From JBDTSW01 sp963807385 (GTDB lineage: Bacteria > Actinomycetota > Thermoleophilia > Solirubrobacterales > 70-9), in NCBI GenBank assembly GCA_963807385.1, contig CAWEBQ010000004.1, positions 62,001-126,000 on the forward strand: a DNA stretch of 64,000 bases. The letters are read 5' to 3'. Both the position numbers and the translations under genes were made by a program. The notes beneath the pieces are model-generated. The model was not told the DNA's origin, did not search any database, and saw only the letters and a list, made by a program, of their open reading frames with translations. Below, in pieces: positions 32,107 to 41,018 of the stretch (positions are counted from its first letter, which is position 1; the number at the start of each line of letters is the position of its first letter).

Positions 32107-32841
32107 GTGCAGCCGGCGGTCCCAGCCCCTGAAGACGCGAGCGCCGTGATCGAGGTCCGGGGGCTCTCGAAGCGCTTCGGTGAACGCTGGGCGCTTCGCG
32201 AGGTCTCCTTCGAGGCGCACCGAGGCGAGTTGCTGGCGGTGATCGGCCCCAACGGAGCCGGTAAGACCACGCTGCTCTCGATCCTCGCCGGTATCCGCTC
32301 ACCCGACGGGGGCGAGGTGAGCCGAGCGCCGGGCGAGATCGGGTGGGTGCCCCAGCAGGCCGCGCTCTACCGCCGGCTCACCGTCGCCGAGAACCTCATG
32401 CTGTTCGCGCGGCTGGAGGGGGTCGCTGAGCCCGAGGCCGTTGTCGAGGAGATGCTCGAACAGACCGCCCTTGCCGACCGCCGAGACGACCAGGTCATCA
32501 CGCTCAGCGGGGGCAACCAGCAGCGGGTGAACATCGCGATCGGACTCCTCGCCCGCCCGCCGGTGCTCCTGCTCGACGAGCCGTCGTCGGGCCTCGATCC
32601 GCGCCAGCGCGCGCGCCTGTGGGAGTTCGTGAACGGGCTCGCCGGCGGCGGCACCACCGTGATCTTCTCCACCCACTACATCCAGGAGGCCGAGCGCTAC
32701 GGCGATCGCCTGCTGGTCCTCGCCGACGGCGAGCGGGTGTTCGACGGCTCTCAGCAGGCCCTCCACGAGGCGGTGCCAGAGTCGGGCGCCCGGGATTTCG
32801 AGGAAGCGTTCGTCGCCTTCCTGCGCGAGCGGGGCCACTAG
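32107..32841 (+). CDS. ABC transporter ATP-binding protein
   Basis: A 244-residue ATPase with Walker A 'GPNGAGKTTLLSILAG', Q-loop 'WVPQQAALYRRLT', signature 'LSGGNQQRVNIAIGLL', Walker B 'VLLLDEPSSGLDP' and H-loop 'IFSTHYI'. It has no C-terminal extension. The permease gene starts seven bases after its stop. It powers an ABC-2 exporter, the substrate of which is unknown. GTG 32107 is the start; the oxidase gene ends 33 bases upstream. Confidence 0.93.
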   Translation: MQPAVPAPEDASAVIEVRGLSKRFGERWALREVSFEAHRGELLAVIGPNGAGKTTLLSILAGIRSPDGGEVSRAPGEIGWVPQQAALYRRLTVAENLMLFARLEGVAEPEAVVEEMLEQTALADRRDDQVITLSGGNQQRVNIAIGLLARPPVLLLDEPSSGLDPRQRARLWEFVNGLAGGGTTVIFSTHYIQEAERYGDRLLVLADGERVFDGSQQALHEAVPESGARDFEEAFVAFLRERGH

Positions 32842-32848
32842 CCGGCTG

Positions 32849-34210
32849 ATGCGCCACCTCCTCCTCAAGGACCTCCAGATCCTCCGCCGCTCGCCGCTGG
32901 TGAGCGCGCTGCTGGTCATCTACCCGGTGGCGATCGCGATCCTGATCGGGTTCGCACTCTCCGACGAGGGCGGTAAGCCGCGCGTGGCCTTCTACAACGA
33001 GGTGCCCCCCAAAGAGGCGTTTCAGGTCGGCGGCGACGAGGAGGCGCTCGATCGTGGCATCGCCCGCGACGAGCTGTGCGACCGCGTGGATTGCGTCGAT
33101 GTCGGCTCGCGGGAGGAGGCCGAGCGGAAGGTGGAGGACGGTGAGGTGCTGGGCGCGCTGATCGTGCCCGGGGACATCCTCGACAAGCTCGAGTCGCTCA
33201 CCTCGCTCGACCCGGAGACCCCCACGGTGGAGGTGCTGGTCAACGAGGACGACCCCGTGAAGGCGCAGCTCGTGGACGACCGGATCCAGGCGCTGATCAC
33301 CGAGGCGAACCTGATCCTCGCCCAGCGGATCTCGGAGTCGGCCGAGGTCTATCTCAACGTTCTGATCGAGGGCGGCAACTTCGACATCCCGCTGCTCGGG
33401 ACCACCTTCGACGTCCTCGGGCTCAACAATGCCGCGGACATCCTCGCCGGAGCGCGCGACGAGCTGCCGCCGGGGTCGGCGGCCTCGAAGCGGATCGACC
33501 AGGTGATCGAGTTCGCCGACCTTGCGAGCGACAACCTGGACTTCGCGCTTCCCCTTCTCGGAGCCGTCGCCTCGCCGATCGAGGTCGACAAGACGGTGGT
33601 CTCGGGCGGCGGCACCTCGCTCGACGCGTTCGCGATCTCGGTCGCCGCCACCGTGACGCTGATGTTCGTGACCGTGCTGTTGGTGGCCGGCTCGCTCGCC
33701 CTCGAGCGCGAGGAGAACGCCTACCCGCGCCTGACCCGCGGCCTGATCTCACCGGGCGCGTTGCTCGCCGAAAAGGTGGTGCTCGGCGCGGTCGCTTCCC
33801 TGGCGGTGACCCTCCTCATGCTCGGCGGTTTATCGCTGTTCGTGACGATCGACTGGGGCCGGTTCGGGCTCATCCTCGCCGCGATCCTCATGGGGGGTGC
33901 GGCCTTCGCGGCGTTCGGGGCGGCGCTGGGAGGCGCCGCGCGCGAGGTGCGCGCCTCGTCGCTCCTCGCGTTCATGGTGTCACTGCCGATCGCCTTCCTC
34001 TCGCTGGTCCCGTCGGGCACCGTCGGCCCCCTGGCCTTCGATCTGATCCAGATCGCCCGCGCCCTGTTCCCCTTCGATCCGGCGCTGGATGCGATGTCGG
34101 CCGCGCTGGACGACGCGGGCCCGTCGATCGGCGTGCCGCTCCTGCACCTCGCGGCCGTCACGGCGGCCTACGGAGCGCTCGCGCGCCTCGCCCTGCGCCG
34201 CTTCACTTAG
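32849..34210 (+). CDS. ABC-2 type exporter permease with large extracytoplasmic domain
   Basis: A 453-residue permease. The first membrane span (~20-40, 'LLVIYPVAIAILIGFAL') is followed by a ~220-residue external domain, then five spans from ~255 on ('ATVTLMFVTVLLVAGSLAL', 'SLLAFMVSLPIAFLSLV'). This long domain resembles YhgE/Pip- or NatB-like ABC-2 permeases. With the ATPase just upstream it forms an exporter of drug, lipid or peptide type. Confidence 0.87.
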   Translation: MRHLLLKDLQILRRSPLVSALLVIYPVAIAILIGFALSDEGGKPRVAFYNEVPPKEAFQVGGDEEALDRGIARDELCDRVDCVDVGSREEAERKVEDGEVLGALIVPGDILDKLESLTSLDPETPTVEVLVNEDDPVKAQLVDDRIQALITEANLILAQRISESAEVYLNVLIEGGNFDIPLLGTTFDVLGLNNAADILAGARDELPPGSAASKRIDQVIEFADLASDNLDFALPLLGAVASPIEVDKTVVSGGGTSLDAFAISVAATVTLMFVTVLLVAGSLALEREENAYPRLTRGLISPGALLAEKVVLGAVASLAVTLLMLGGLSLFVTIDWGRFGLILAAILMGGAAFAAFGAALGGAAREVRASSLLAFMVSLPIAFLSLVPSGTVGPLAFDLIQIARALFPFDPALDAMSAALDDAGPSIGVPLLHLAAVTAAYGALARLALRRFT

Positions 34211-34219
34211 CATCGCGCC

Positions 34220-34549
34220 ATGGCCTACGACGAAGCCCTCGCCGACCGCGTGCGGGTGGTGCTCTCGGACGAGTTCGGGGTGACCGAGCAGAAGATGTTC
34301 GGCGGCCTCGCCTTCATGCTGCGGGGGAACATGTGCTGCGGCATCGTGGACGAGGATCTGATGCTCCGCCTCGGCCCCGACCGCGGACCGGAGGCGATCT
34401 CCGGGGACGGCCTCGACGTGATGGATTTCACCGGCCGGCCGATGAAGGCGTTCGCCCTGGCGAAGCCGGCGGCCGTTGCGGACGACGCGGACCTTCGGCG
34501 CTGGGTGGCCGAGGCGGTCGCCTTCGCGGGCTCGCTGCCCGAGAAGTAG
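34220..34549 (+). CDS. TfoX N-terminal domain protein
   Basis: A 109-residue protein matching the TfoX-N fold: 'QKMFGGLAFMLRGNMCCGIV', 'DEDLMLRLGPDRGPEAI' and 'MKAFALAKPAAV'. In gamma-proteobacteria this domain is part of the competence regulator TfoX; stand-alone actinobacterial copies have no known role. It begins nine bases after the permease and ends 38 bases before hemB, so it may be a passenger in this transcription unit. Confidence 0.85.
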   Translation: MAYDEALADRVRVVLSDEFGVTEQKMFGGLAFMLRGNMCCGIVDEDLMLRLGPDRGPEAISGDGLDVMDFTGRPMKAFALAKPAAVADDADLRRWVAEAVAFAGSLPEK

Positions 34550-34587
34550 CGCCCGCGGGGGACCCCTCGCTCCCTAAACTGCTGCGC

Positions 34588-35556
34588 GTGAGCTTCCCCG
34601 CCACGCGCATGCGGCGCCTGCGCCGCACCGGCGCGCTACGTGACCTGGTGCGTGAGACCGAGCTCTCGCCCCGCCACCTGGTGCAGCCGATGTTCGTCGT
34701 CGCCGGCGAGGGCGTCCGCGAGCCCGTCTCCTCCATGCCCGGCATCGAGCGCTTCTCGATCGGCGAGCTGGTCGCCGAGGCCACCGACGTCCAGGCGAAC
34801 GGCATCGCCGCGGTGATTCTGTTCGGGATCCCCGCGAACAAGGACGAGGCCGGCACCGGCGCATACGACGACGAGGGTGTCGTGCAGATGGCGGTGCGGG
34901 CGCTGAAGGAGGCCCACCCGGACCTGACCGTGATCACCGATGTGTGCCTGTGCGAGTACACCTCGCACGGGCACTGCGGATTCCTTCGCGAGGGCGAGCT
35001 CGACAACGACATCACGCTGGAGCTGCTCGCGCGCACGGCGATCTCGCATGCGGAGGCGGGCGCCGACGTCGTCGCCCCCTCGGCGATGGCCGACGGGATG
35101 GTCGAGGCGATCCGCCACCAGCTCGACGAGGAGGGTCATCCCAACACGGCGATCCTCTCCTATGCGGCCAAGTACTCCTCCGCCTTCTACGGCCCCTTCC
35201 GCGAGGCGGCCGAGTCAACCCCGCATGAAGGGGACCGCCGCGGCTACCAGATGGATCCGGCGAACGCCCGCGAGGCCATGCGCGAGATCTCCGAGGACGT
35301 CGCGGCCGGCGCCGACATGGTGATGGTGAAGCCGGCGGGCCCCTACCTCGATGTGATCGCCCGGGCGCGCGAGCGCTTCGACCTCCCGATCGCCGCCTAC
35401 CAAGTCTCGGGCGAGTACGCGATGCTGAAGGCGGCGGGGGCAAGTGGCTGGATCGACGAGCAGGCGGCGGCGACGGAATCGCTGGTCGCGATCCGTCGGG
35501 CCGGAGCAGATGTGATCGTCACCTACTACGCCAAGGAGATCGCGGGATGGCTGTAG
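34588..35556 (+). CDS. hemB: Delta-aminolevulinic acid dehydratase (porphobilinogen synthase)
   Basis: A 322-residue enzyme joining two 5-aminolevulinates to porphobilinogen. The Lys active-site motif 'MVMVKPAGPYLDVIA' is intact, as are 'LVQPMFVVAGEG' and 'VVAPSAMADGMVEAIRHQL' (second Lys area replaced as usual). The metal region 'TDVCLCEYTSHGHCGF' holds three Cys, indicating a zinc-dependent form. The longer frame from 34333 overlaps tfoX; homology starts at GTG 34588. It overlaps the siroheme-decarboxylase-like gene by 10 bp. Confidence 0.97.
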   Translation: MSFPATRMRRLRRTGALRDLVRETELSPRHLVQPMFVVAGEGVREPVSSMPGIERFSIGELVAEATDVQANGIAAVILFGIPANKDEAGTGAYDDEGVVQMAVRALKEAHPDLTVITDVCLCEYTSHGHCGFLREGELDNDITLELLARTAISHAEAGADVVAPSAMADGMVEAIRHQLDEEGHPNTAILSYAAKYSSAFYGPFREAAESTPHEGDRRGYQMDPANAREAMREISEDVAAGADMVMVKPAGPYLDVIARARERFDLPIAAYQVSGEYAMLKAAGASGWIDEQAAATESLVAIRRAGADVIVTYYAKEIAGWL

Positions 35557-36683
35557 CGCCGGGCAACGGCTCCAACGGCGGCGCGCGACCCAAGCTGCGC
35601 TCGCGCAAGGACGGTGCCGCGATCCCGCTCGATGAGGACGACAAGCGCCTGATGAACCTGCTGCAGTCGCGGTTCCCGCTGGCGGAGCAGCCGTTCGCGC
35701 CGATCGCCGCCGAGGCCGGCCTCGAGCTCGACGACGTGATGACCCGCACCCAGCGGTTGGTGCGCGAGCGGATCATCCGCGAGATCACGCCGATCTTCGA
35801 CACCAGGGCGCTGGGCTACGAGTCGATGCTGGTCGCCGCCAAGGTCGATGCCGAGCACCCGCACCGCGCGGCGAAGATCATCAACTCGCACCCAGGCGTA
35901 AGCCACAACTATCTGCGCACCCACGAGTTCAACCTCTGGTTCACGATCGCCACCCCGCCGGACTCCGAGCTCGGGATCCAGGGCACGCTCGACGTGCTCC
36001 AAGAGCTCACGGGCGCCGAGTCGATCCGCCAGCTCCCGACCCTCCAGCTCTTCAAGATCAACATGAACCTGGAGATGGAGAAGGGCACCGACGCGCTGGC
36101 CAAGGTGGCCGAGGCAGCGCCGCCGCGGGAGCTGGAGGCGCAGCCCTACGACGAGCGCGACATCGCCGTGATTCAGGCGCTCCAGGGGCCGATGGAGGTC
36201 ACCGACCGCCCCTACGACGCGGCCGCGGCGGAGGTGGGGATGACGACGCCCGAGCTGCTCGCCCACCTCGAGAAGATGTGCGAGCGAAAGATTCTGCGCC
36301 GGGTTGCCGCGATCCTCTTCCACCGCCGCGCGGGCTTCTCGGCGAACGGGATGGGCGTCTGGAAGGTGCCCGAGGACGAGATCCTCGATACCGGCGCGCG
36401 TATGGCCGCCGTCCGCGGCATCTCGCACTGCTACGAGCGCCCCACCTACGCCGACTGGCCCTACTCCGTCTTCACGATGGCTCACGGCCGCTCGAAGGAG
36501 GAGTGCGACGCGATCCTCGACTCGATCGCCGACGAGCACGAGCTCCACGGCGACGATCGCGCCGTCCTCTACTCCTCCACCGAGTTCAAGAAGATCCGCC
36601 TTCACTACTTCACGGACGACTACGCGACGTGGGAGGCGGACCCCAGGGCGGCCGCAGCCGACGGCGCCGTCGCCGCGAAGTGA
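35547..36683 (+). CDS. Fused siroheme-decarboxylase-like protein (AhbA-AhbB tandem, Lrp/AsnC fold)
   Basis: A 378-residue protein made of two homologous halves, each with an Lrp/AsnC-type HTH and an alpha-beta domain. The N half has 'LDEDDKRLMNLLQSRFPLAE' and 'GVSHNYLRTHEFNLWFTIA'. The C half has 'YDERDIAVIQALQGPMEV', 'HRRAGFSANGMGVWKVPED' and 'RGISHCYERPTYADWPYS'. The 'SHNYLR' and 'SHCYER' His-Tyr motifs are typical of AhbA/AhbB and NirDLHG subunits, which decarboxylate siroheme to didecarboxysiroheme. It lies between hemB and hemL with overlaps at both ends. Confidence 0.88.
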   Translation: MAVAPGNGSNGGARPKLRSRKDGAAIPLDEDDKRLMNLLQSRFPLAEQPFAPIAAEAGLELDDVMTRTQRLVRERIIREITPIFDTRALGYESMLVAAKVDAEHPHRAAKIINSHPGVSHNYLRTHEFNLWFTIATPPDSELGIQGTLDVLQELTGAESIRQLPTLQLFKINMNLEMEKGTDALAKVAEAAPPRELEAQPYDERDIAVIQALQGPMEVTDRPYDAAAAEVGMTTPELLAHLEKMCERKILRRVAAILFHRRAGFSANGMGVWKVPEDEILDTGARMAAVRGISHCYERPTYADWPYSVFTMAHGRSKEECDAILDSIADEHELHGDDRAVLYSSTEFKKIRLHYFTDDYATWEADPRAAAADGAVAAK

Positions 36684-37963
36684 CCCTGGACACCCGCGCC
36701 TCCGAGCTCATCCACGCGCGCGCGGTCGGCCTGCTGCCCGGCGGGGTCAACTCCCCGGTGCGGGCGATGCGCTCGATCGGCCGGGAGCATCCGATCTACA
36801 TCGAGCGCGGCGAGGGCGTCGAGCTGATCGACGCCGACGGGCATCGCTACGTCGACTGGGTCTGCTCGTGGGGCCCGCTGATCCTGGGCCACGCTCAACC
36901 CGCCGTCGTCGATGCCGTGCAGGAGGCCGCCGCGCGCGGCACCTCCTACGGCGCGCCGACCGAGGCTGAGGTGGAGCTGGCAGCGGAGGTCGCCGATCGC
37001 GTCCCCTCGGTGGGGATGGTGCGCCTGGTGAACTCCGGCACCGAGGCCTCGATGAGCGCACTGCGTCTGGCGCGGGCGGCGACCGGGCGCGAGAAGGTCC
37101 TGAAGTTTGCGGGGGCTTATCACGGCCATGTGGACGGGCTGCTCGCCGAGGGCGGCTCGGGCCTGGCGACCCAGGGGATCCCAGCGAGTCCGGGCGTCAC
37201 CGAGGCCGCCGCGGCGGACACCGTGGTGGTGGCGTGGAACGACCCGGACGCGCTGCAGGCGGCCGTTGCCGGGCACGATCTCGCAGCGATCATCGCCGAG
37301 CCGATCGCGGCGAACATGGGGCTCGTCCCGCCCACCGAGGGGTTCCTCCAACTCCTCCGGGCGCAGGCCCATTCCTCAGGCGCGCTGCTTGTCTTCGATG
37401 AGGTGATCACCGGCTTTCGCGTCGCCCGCGGCGGCGCCCAGGAGCTCTACGGCGTCGAGCCCGACCTGACGATCATGGGCAAGGTGCTCGGCGGCGGCCT
37501 GCCGCTCGCCGCCTACGGCGGCTCGCGCGAACTGATGGGCCGGATCGCCCCGGCCGGCGACGTCTACCAGGCGGGAACGCTGTCGGGCAATCCGCTGGCT
37601 GTCGCGGCCGGGCTCGCGACGCTTTCGCAACTCGACCGCGTGGCCTACGAGCGCCTCGCGGAGTTGACGGAGGCCCTCGCGGATGGGCTGCGGGAAGCGG
37701 CGGGCGATCGAGCCGTCACGGTCGCCAGCGCCCCGGGCCTCGTCACCCCCTTCTTCTCCTCGGAGGAGGTCACGGACTTCGCAGGCGCCTCGGCCTGCGA
37801 TTTCGATGCCTACGGCGCGTTCTGCCGTGAGCTGCTCGACCGCGGGATCTACCCGCCGGCCTCGCAGTACGAGGCCTGGTTCGTCTCGCTGGCCCACGAC
37901 GCCGCTGCGATTGAGCGCACGGTCGACGCGGCGCGCGAGGCCTTCGCCGCGGCGTTCGGCTAG
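36680..37963 (+). CDS. hemL: Glutamate-1-semialdehyde 2,1-aminomutase
   Basis: A 427-residue PLP enzyme that turns glutamate-1-semialdehyde into 5-aminolevulinate. Landmarks are 'LLPGGVNSPVRAM', 'LVNSGTEASMSALRLARAAT', 'LLVFDEVITGFRVARGGAQE' and the PLP Lys in 'LTIMGKVLGGGLPLAAYGG'. The start is GTG 36680 within a GTGA overlap. The longer frame from 36278 runs through the upstream gene. Its stop overlaps the convergent phospholipase gene by four bases. Confidence 0.97.
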   Translation: MTLDTRASELIHARAVGLLPGGVNSPVRAMRSIGREHPIYIERGEGVELIDADGHRYVDWVCSWGPLILGHAQPAVVDAVQEAAARGTSYGAPTEAEVELAAEVADRVPSVGMVRLVNSGTEASMSALRLARAATGREKVLKFAGAYHGHVDGLLAEGGSGLATQGIPASPGVTEAAAADTVVVAWNDPDALQAAVAGHDLAAIIAEPIAANMGLVPPTEGFLQLLRAQAHSSGALLVFDEVITGFRVARGGAQELYGVEPDLTIMGKVLGGGLPLAAYGGSRELMGRIAPAGDVYQAGTLSGNPLAVAAGLATLSQLDRVAYERLAELTEALADGLREAAGDRAVTVASAPGLVTPFFSSEEVTDFAGASACDFDAYGAFCRELLDRGIYPPASQYEAWFVSLAHDAAAIERTVDAAREAFAAAFG

Positions 37964-39258
37964 CTGTCGAGCGGGCGGAAGGAGTCGTCGTCGGCGAGGC
38001 GTAGCCCGAGGCGAGCGGCGCGAACGCCCGCGGCCGCCATCGCCAGGCGAAGCTGCTGGGCCTCGAAGCCGGTCCTCGGTGCGCCGATCGCGCCGCCGCG
38101 GCGCCCGCAGGCCAGGATCGCGCGGCGCTCGTGGCGGCGGCGCTTCAGCACCGTCCATGAGCCGTCGGCCATCCGGCACGCGGTCGCCCGCTTGATCTCA
38201 CAGCGGGTGTCGCGCCAGCGCCCGAACGGGAGCGCGGCACTTACGACCTGCTTGATGCAGCGGCGCGGTCGCCCGCCCGCCTGCCCCCCGGGGCCGGGCT
38301 CGCCGGGAGCCCAGCTCCACACGAGCGCCTCGAGGCGAGGATCCGCGGGACCGCCCAGCTGGTCCAGGCCGATCAGATCGACGCCGCAGCGCATCATCGC
38401 CGCCGCGGTCTCGGGCGTGATCCCGTCGTCGGGCGTGGCGATGCCGGTCGGCGGGCCCACCTGGTTGGTGAGCGCCGTGGAGTCCTCGTAGTAGCGGACG
38501 AAGAGGGTGTCGTAGGTCGCGCGATCGAAGTCCGGGCCGCAGTCGGGAAAGTCGGCGTAGTCGACGGGGCGGTCCTCGACGTGGGAGTCCCAGTTGAACG
38601 CCACCCCCGGCCAGGCCGTGCCGACCCCGCAGTCGGAGACGATCACGACCTGGTGGCCGGCGGCGAGCACGTCGTTGCGCGTCAGGTCCTGGGGCACCTC
38701 GCTGCAGGCTCCCGGGGGAGGGGTGAACACCAGGTCGCCGAGCTGTGCGGTCACCGCCGCGGCGCCGTCACCGTACCCCTCATCGTCGTCGAGATGGTCC
38801 TCGAGGTAGAGGAGCAGCACCTCCTCCTCATGCCCCGCCTCGTTGAGCCAGGCGGCGACTTCCCCGAGGACGATGGTCAGCTCCTTCTCGATCGTGCAGC
38901 CGAAGTGAAGCTGGTCGTGTCCCCGGGCATGGCAGACCCGCGGCACCCCACCGATGTCCGGGTAGCGGTGGACGTCCAGCTCCAGCGAGCGCATCCCCGC
39001 GTCGAGTTGTGAGACGAGGTCGATCTGCTGGTTCGCGTCCTGAGCCGAAAGGGTTTGGCCCATCTCCGCGGTCGAGTTAAACGAGTTGTGCGTACCGATC
39101 CAGGGCGCGTTGGCGAACCCGATCTCCGACCCCAGCTCGTACTGCGATCCGAGCGCGCGCTGGACCCAGTCCGCGTCAGCCGCCTCAGCCGCCGGCGCTG
39201 CCGCGCATGCGATCACCGCTGTGAGCGCGCAGAGCCGCGCGCGTCCCGTTAGCCACAT
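37960..39258 (-). CDS. Secreted phosphatidylinositol-specific phospholipase C-like protein
   Basis: About 432 residues. The signal peptide ('RLCALTAVIACAAAPAAEAA') is followed by a PI-PLC X-domain-like barrel: 'APWIGTHNSFNSTAEMG' with the first catalytic His, 'LDAGMRSLELDVHRYP', and 'RVCHARGHDQLHFGCTIE' with the second His. The last ~90 residues are Arg-rich with paired Cys. Ca2+-type or Ca2+-free subclass is uncertain. The start is ATG 39258, at the signal peptide; a frame from 39300 exists. It probably acts on lipids outside the cell. Confidence 0.78.
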   Translation of the reverse strand: MWLTGRARLCALTAVIACAAAPAAEAADADWVQRALGSQYELGSEIGFANAPWIGTHNSFNSTAEMGQTLSAQDANQQIDLVSQLDAGMRSLELDVHRYPDIGGVPRVCHARGHDQLHFGCTIEKELTIVLGEVAAWLNEAGHEEEVLLLYLEDHLDDDEGYGDGAAAVTAQLGDLVFTPPPGACSEVPQDLTRNDVLAAGHQVVIVSDCGVGTAWPGVAFNWDSHVEDRPVDYADFPDCGPDFDRATYDTLFVRYYEDSTALTNQVGPPTGIATPDDGITPETAAAMMRCGVDLIGLDQLGGPADPRLEALVWSWAPGEPGPGGQAGGRPRRCIKQVVSAALPFGRWRDTRCEIKRATACRMADGSWTVLKRRRHERRAILACGRRGGAIGAPRTGFEAQQLRLAMAAAGVRAARLGLRLADDDSFRPLDS

Positions 39259-39314
39259 GGAGGGAGCGTAGGTGCGCGCCGGGCATACGGCAACCGACAA
39301 CCGTCACCGGCCGC

Positions 39315-39353
39315 GGATGAGATCCGGCGCACAGGATGAACCGGATCTCATCC
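39315..39353 (-). terminator. Perfect inverted repeat after the MFS gene (terminator-like)
   Basis: A 13-bp perfect inverted repeat (GGATGAGATCCGG and CCGGATCTCATCC) with a 13-nt loop, starting eight bases beyond the MFS stop on its 3' side. There is no T-tract. It probably ends or stabilises the MFS transcript and separates it from the phospholipase gene. Confidence 0.5.
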
Positions 39354-39360
39354 ACACCGA

Positions 39361-40890
39361 TCAGGCCGCGCTGGTTACCGGCTTGCGATCGGCGACCGGG
39401 TCCGCGCCGTTGTGCCCAGCGACGGTGCCCGGCTCGTCGGGCCCGTCGCCGATGTCCATGTGCGCCTTGGAGTCGCGGCCGCTGATCAGCGTGAGCGTCG
39501 CCACGAGGCCGAGCAGGGCGATCACGGAGCCCGCCATGAACGCGTCCGCGTAGCCCTCGGTGAGGATGCCCGGGATCGCGGCAGGGTCGCCGGCGGCGGC
39601 CGCGGTGTTGTCGGTGATCTGCGGGAACGCGACGGTCGAGAGGACCGCGAGGCCGAGCGCGCCTCCCACCTGCTGGGAGGTGTTGATGAGCCCGCTCGCG
39701 AGCCCGGCGAGGTGCTCCTTTACGCCGGAGACCGCGGCGATCGTCTGCGGCACGAACGCGAAGCCAAGGCCGACCGCGGCGAGGAGCGACGGTCCGAGGA
39801 CGTCGCCCAGGAACGACCCGTCCACCGAGATCTGGCTGAACCACGCCAGCCCCGCGGCGATCAGCAGCATCCCGGTCGCCAGGATCGGCTTGTAGCCAAC
39901 GCGCGTGACGAGCGTCGAGGCGAGCCCCGCGGCGACGATGATCGAAAGCGCCAGGGGCAGGTACGAGAGGCCCGCCTTGATCGCGCTGTAGCCGAGCACG
40001 TTCTGCATGTACAGCGAGATGAAGAAGAACATGCTGAACAGGGATGCGCCGGTCAGGACCCCGACGACGTTCGCGCCGGTCAGCGTCCTGATCCGGAAGA
40101 TCGAGAACGGCATCAGTGGGGAGTCCGAGCGCAGCTCGATGGCGACGAACGCCGCGATCAGCGCGCCGGCCCCTCCGAGCAGGGCGATCGTCTGACCGGA
40201 GCCCCAGCCCGCGCCGGGGGCCTCGATCAGCCCGTAGACGAGCAACGAGAGTCCGGCGGTCACGCTGAAGGCACCCGCGAAGTCGAAGGACCGGGTCCCC
40301 GGCGCGGCGCGGCTCTCGGCGATCAGGGACGGCGCGAGCATCGCCGCAACGATCCCGATGGGCACGTTGACCCAGAGGACCCACTCCCAGCCCAGGTACT
40401 CGGTGAGGACACCGCCGAGCAGGACGCCGGCCGCTCCACCGGATCCCGCGACCGCGCCCCAGACGCCGAGCGCCTTGTTGCGCTCGGAGCCATCCCTGAA
40501 GGTCGTGGTGATGATCGACAGGGCAGCGGGGGAGAGCAGCGCCGCGCCGAGGCCCTGCACGGCCCGGGCGCCGATCAGCATCCCCTCCGACTCCGCGAAC
40601 CCGCCGACCAGCGAGGCCGCCGCGAAGAGCAGCAGGCCACTCATGAACACCCGGCGGCGGCCGAGGATGTCGGCGAGCCGGCCGCCCAGCAGCAGGAAGC
40701 CGCCGAACGTGAGCGCGTAGGCGGTGACGACCCAGGAGAGGCTGTCCTGGCCGATGCCCAGGGAGCGGCCGATCGTCGGCAGGGCGACGTTGGTGATCGA
40801 TGCGTCGAGGACGACGACGAACTGGGCGACGCAGAGGAGCGCGAGGGCGATCCAGCGGCGACGTTCGAGGGTTGCCTGGTCAGTTGTCAT
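39361..40890 (-). CDS. MFS multidrug efflux transporter (DHA2, EmrB/QacA type)
   Basis: A 509-residue transporter with about 14 predicted spans, the size of the DHA2 family. Motif A is 'GGRLADILGRRRVF', motif D1 is 'VVVLDASITNVALPTIGRSL', and motif C-like is 'VAGSGGAAGVLLGGVLTEYL'. It should expel drugs or dyes using the proton gradient. The divergent TetR gene is 128 bp away and a palindrome lies between, which is the usual arrangement for a drug-induced pump. Confidence 0.92.
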   Translation of the reverse strand: MTTDQATLERRRWIALALLCVAQFVVVLDASITNVALPTIGRSLGIGQDSLSWVVTAYALTFGGFLLLGGRLADILGRRRVFMSGLLLFAAASLVGGFAESEGMLIGARAVQGLGAALLSPAALSIITTTFRDGSERNKALGVWGAVAGSGGAAGVLLGGVLTEYLGWEWVLWVNVPIGIVAAMLAPSLIAESRAAPGTRSFDFAGAFSVTAGLSLLVYGLIEAPGAGWGSGQTIALLGGAGALIAAFVAIELRSDSPLMPFSIFRIRTLTGANVVGVLTGASLFSMFFFISLYMQNVLGYSAIKAGLSYLPLALSIIVAAGLASTLVTRVGYKPILATGMLLIAAGLAWFSQISVDGSFLGDVLGPSLLAAVGLGFAFVPQTIAAVSGVKEHLAGLASGLINTSQQVGGALGLAVLSTVAFPQITDNTAAAAGDPAAIPGILTEGYADAFMAGSVIALLGLVATLTLISGRDSKAHMDIGDGPDEPGTVAGHNGADPVADRKPVTSAA

Positions 40891-40933
40891 GTGCCGTCTC
40901 CTTGGTCGGATCCGGTCCGATGTGGCATAATCG

Positions 40934-40957
40934 GAACCGGAGTTCAGGTTCTGGTTC
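40934..40957. promoter_or_regulatory. Palindromic operator between the MFS and TetR genes
   Basis: GAACCGGA and TCTGGTTC form an inverted repeat around an 8-base centre (24 bp). It overlaps the probable promoters of both divergent genes, so binding there could repress pump and regulator together. The pairing is imperfect at one base per arm. Confidence 0.6.
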
Positions 40958-41018
40958 GCGCACTATACGGAATCAGCCCTCCGCTTGTTTGTGACGTCCA
41001 TCACTGAGAGGATCCGAA

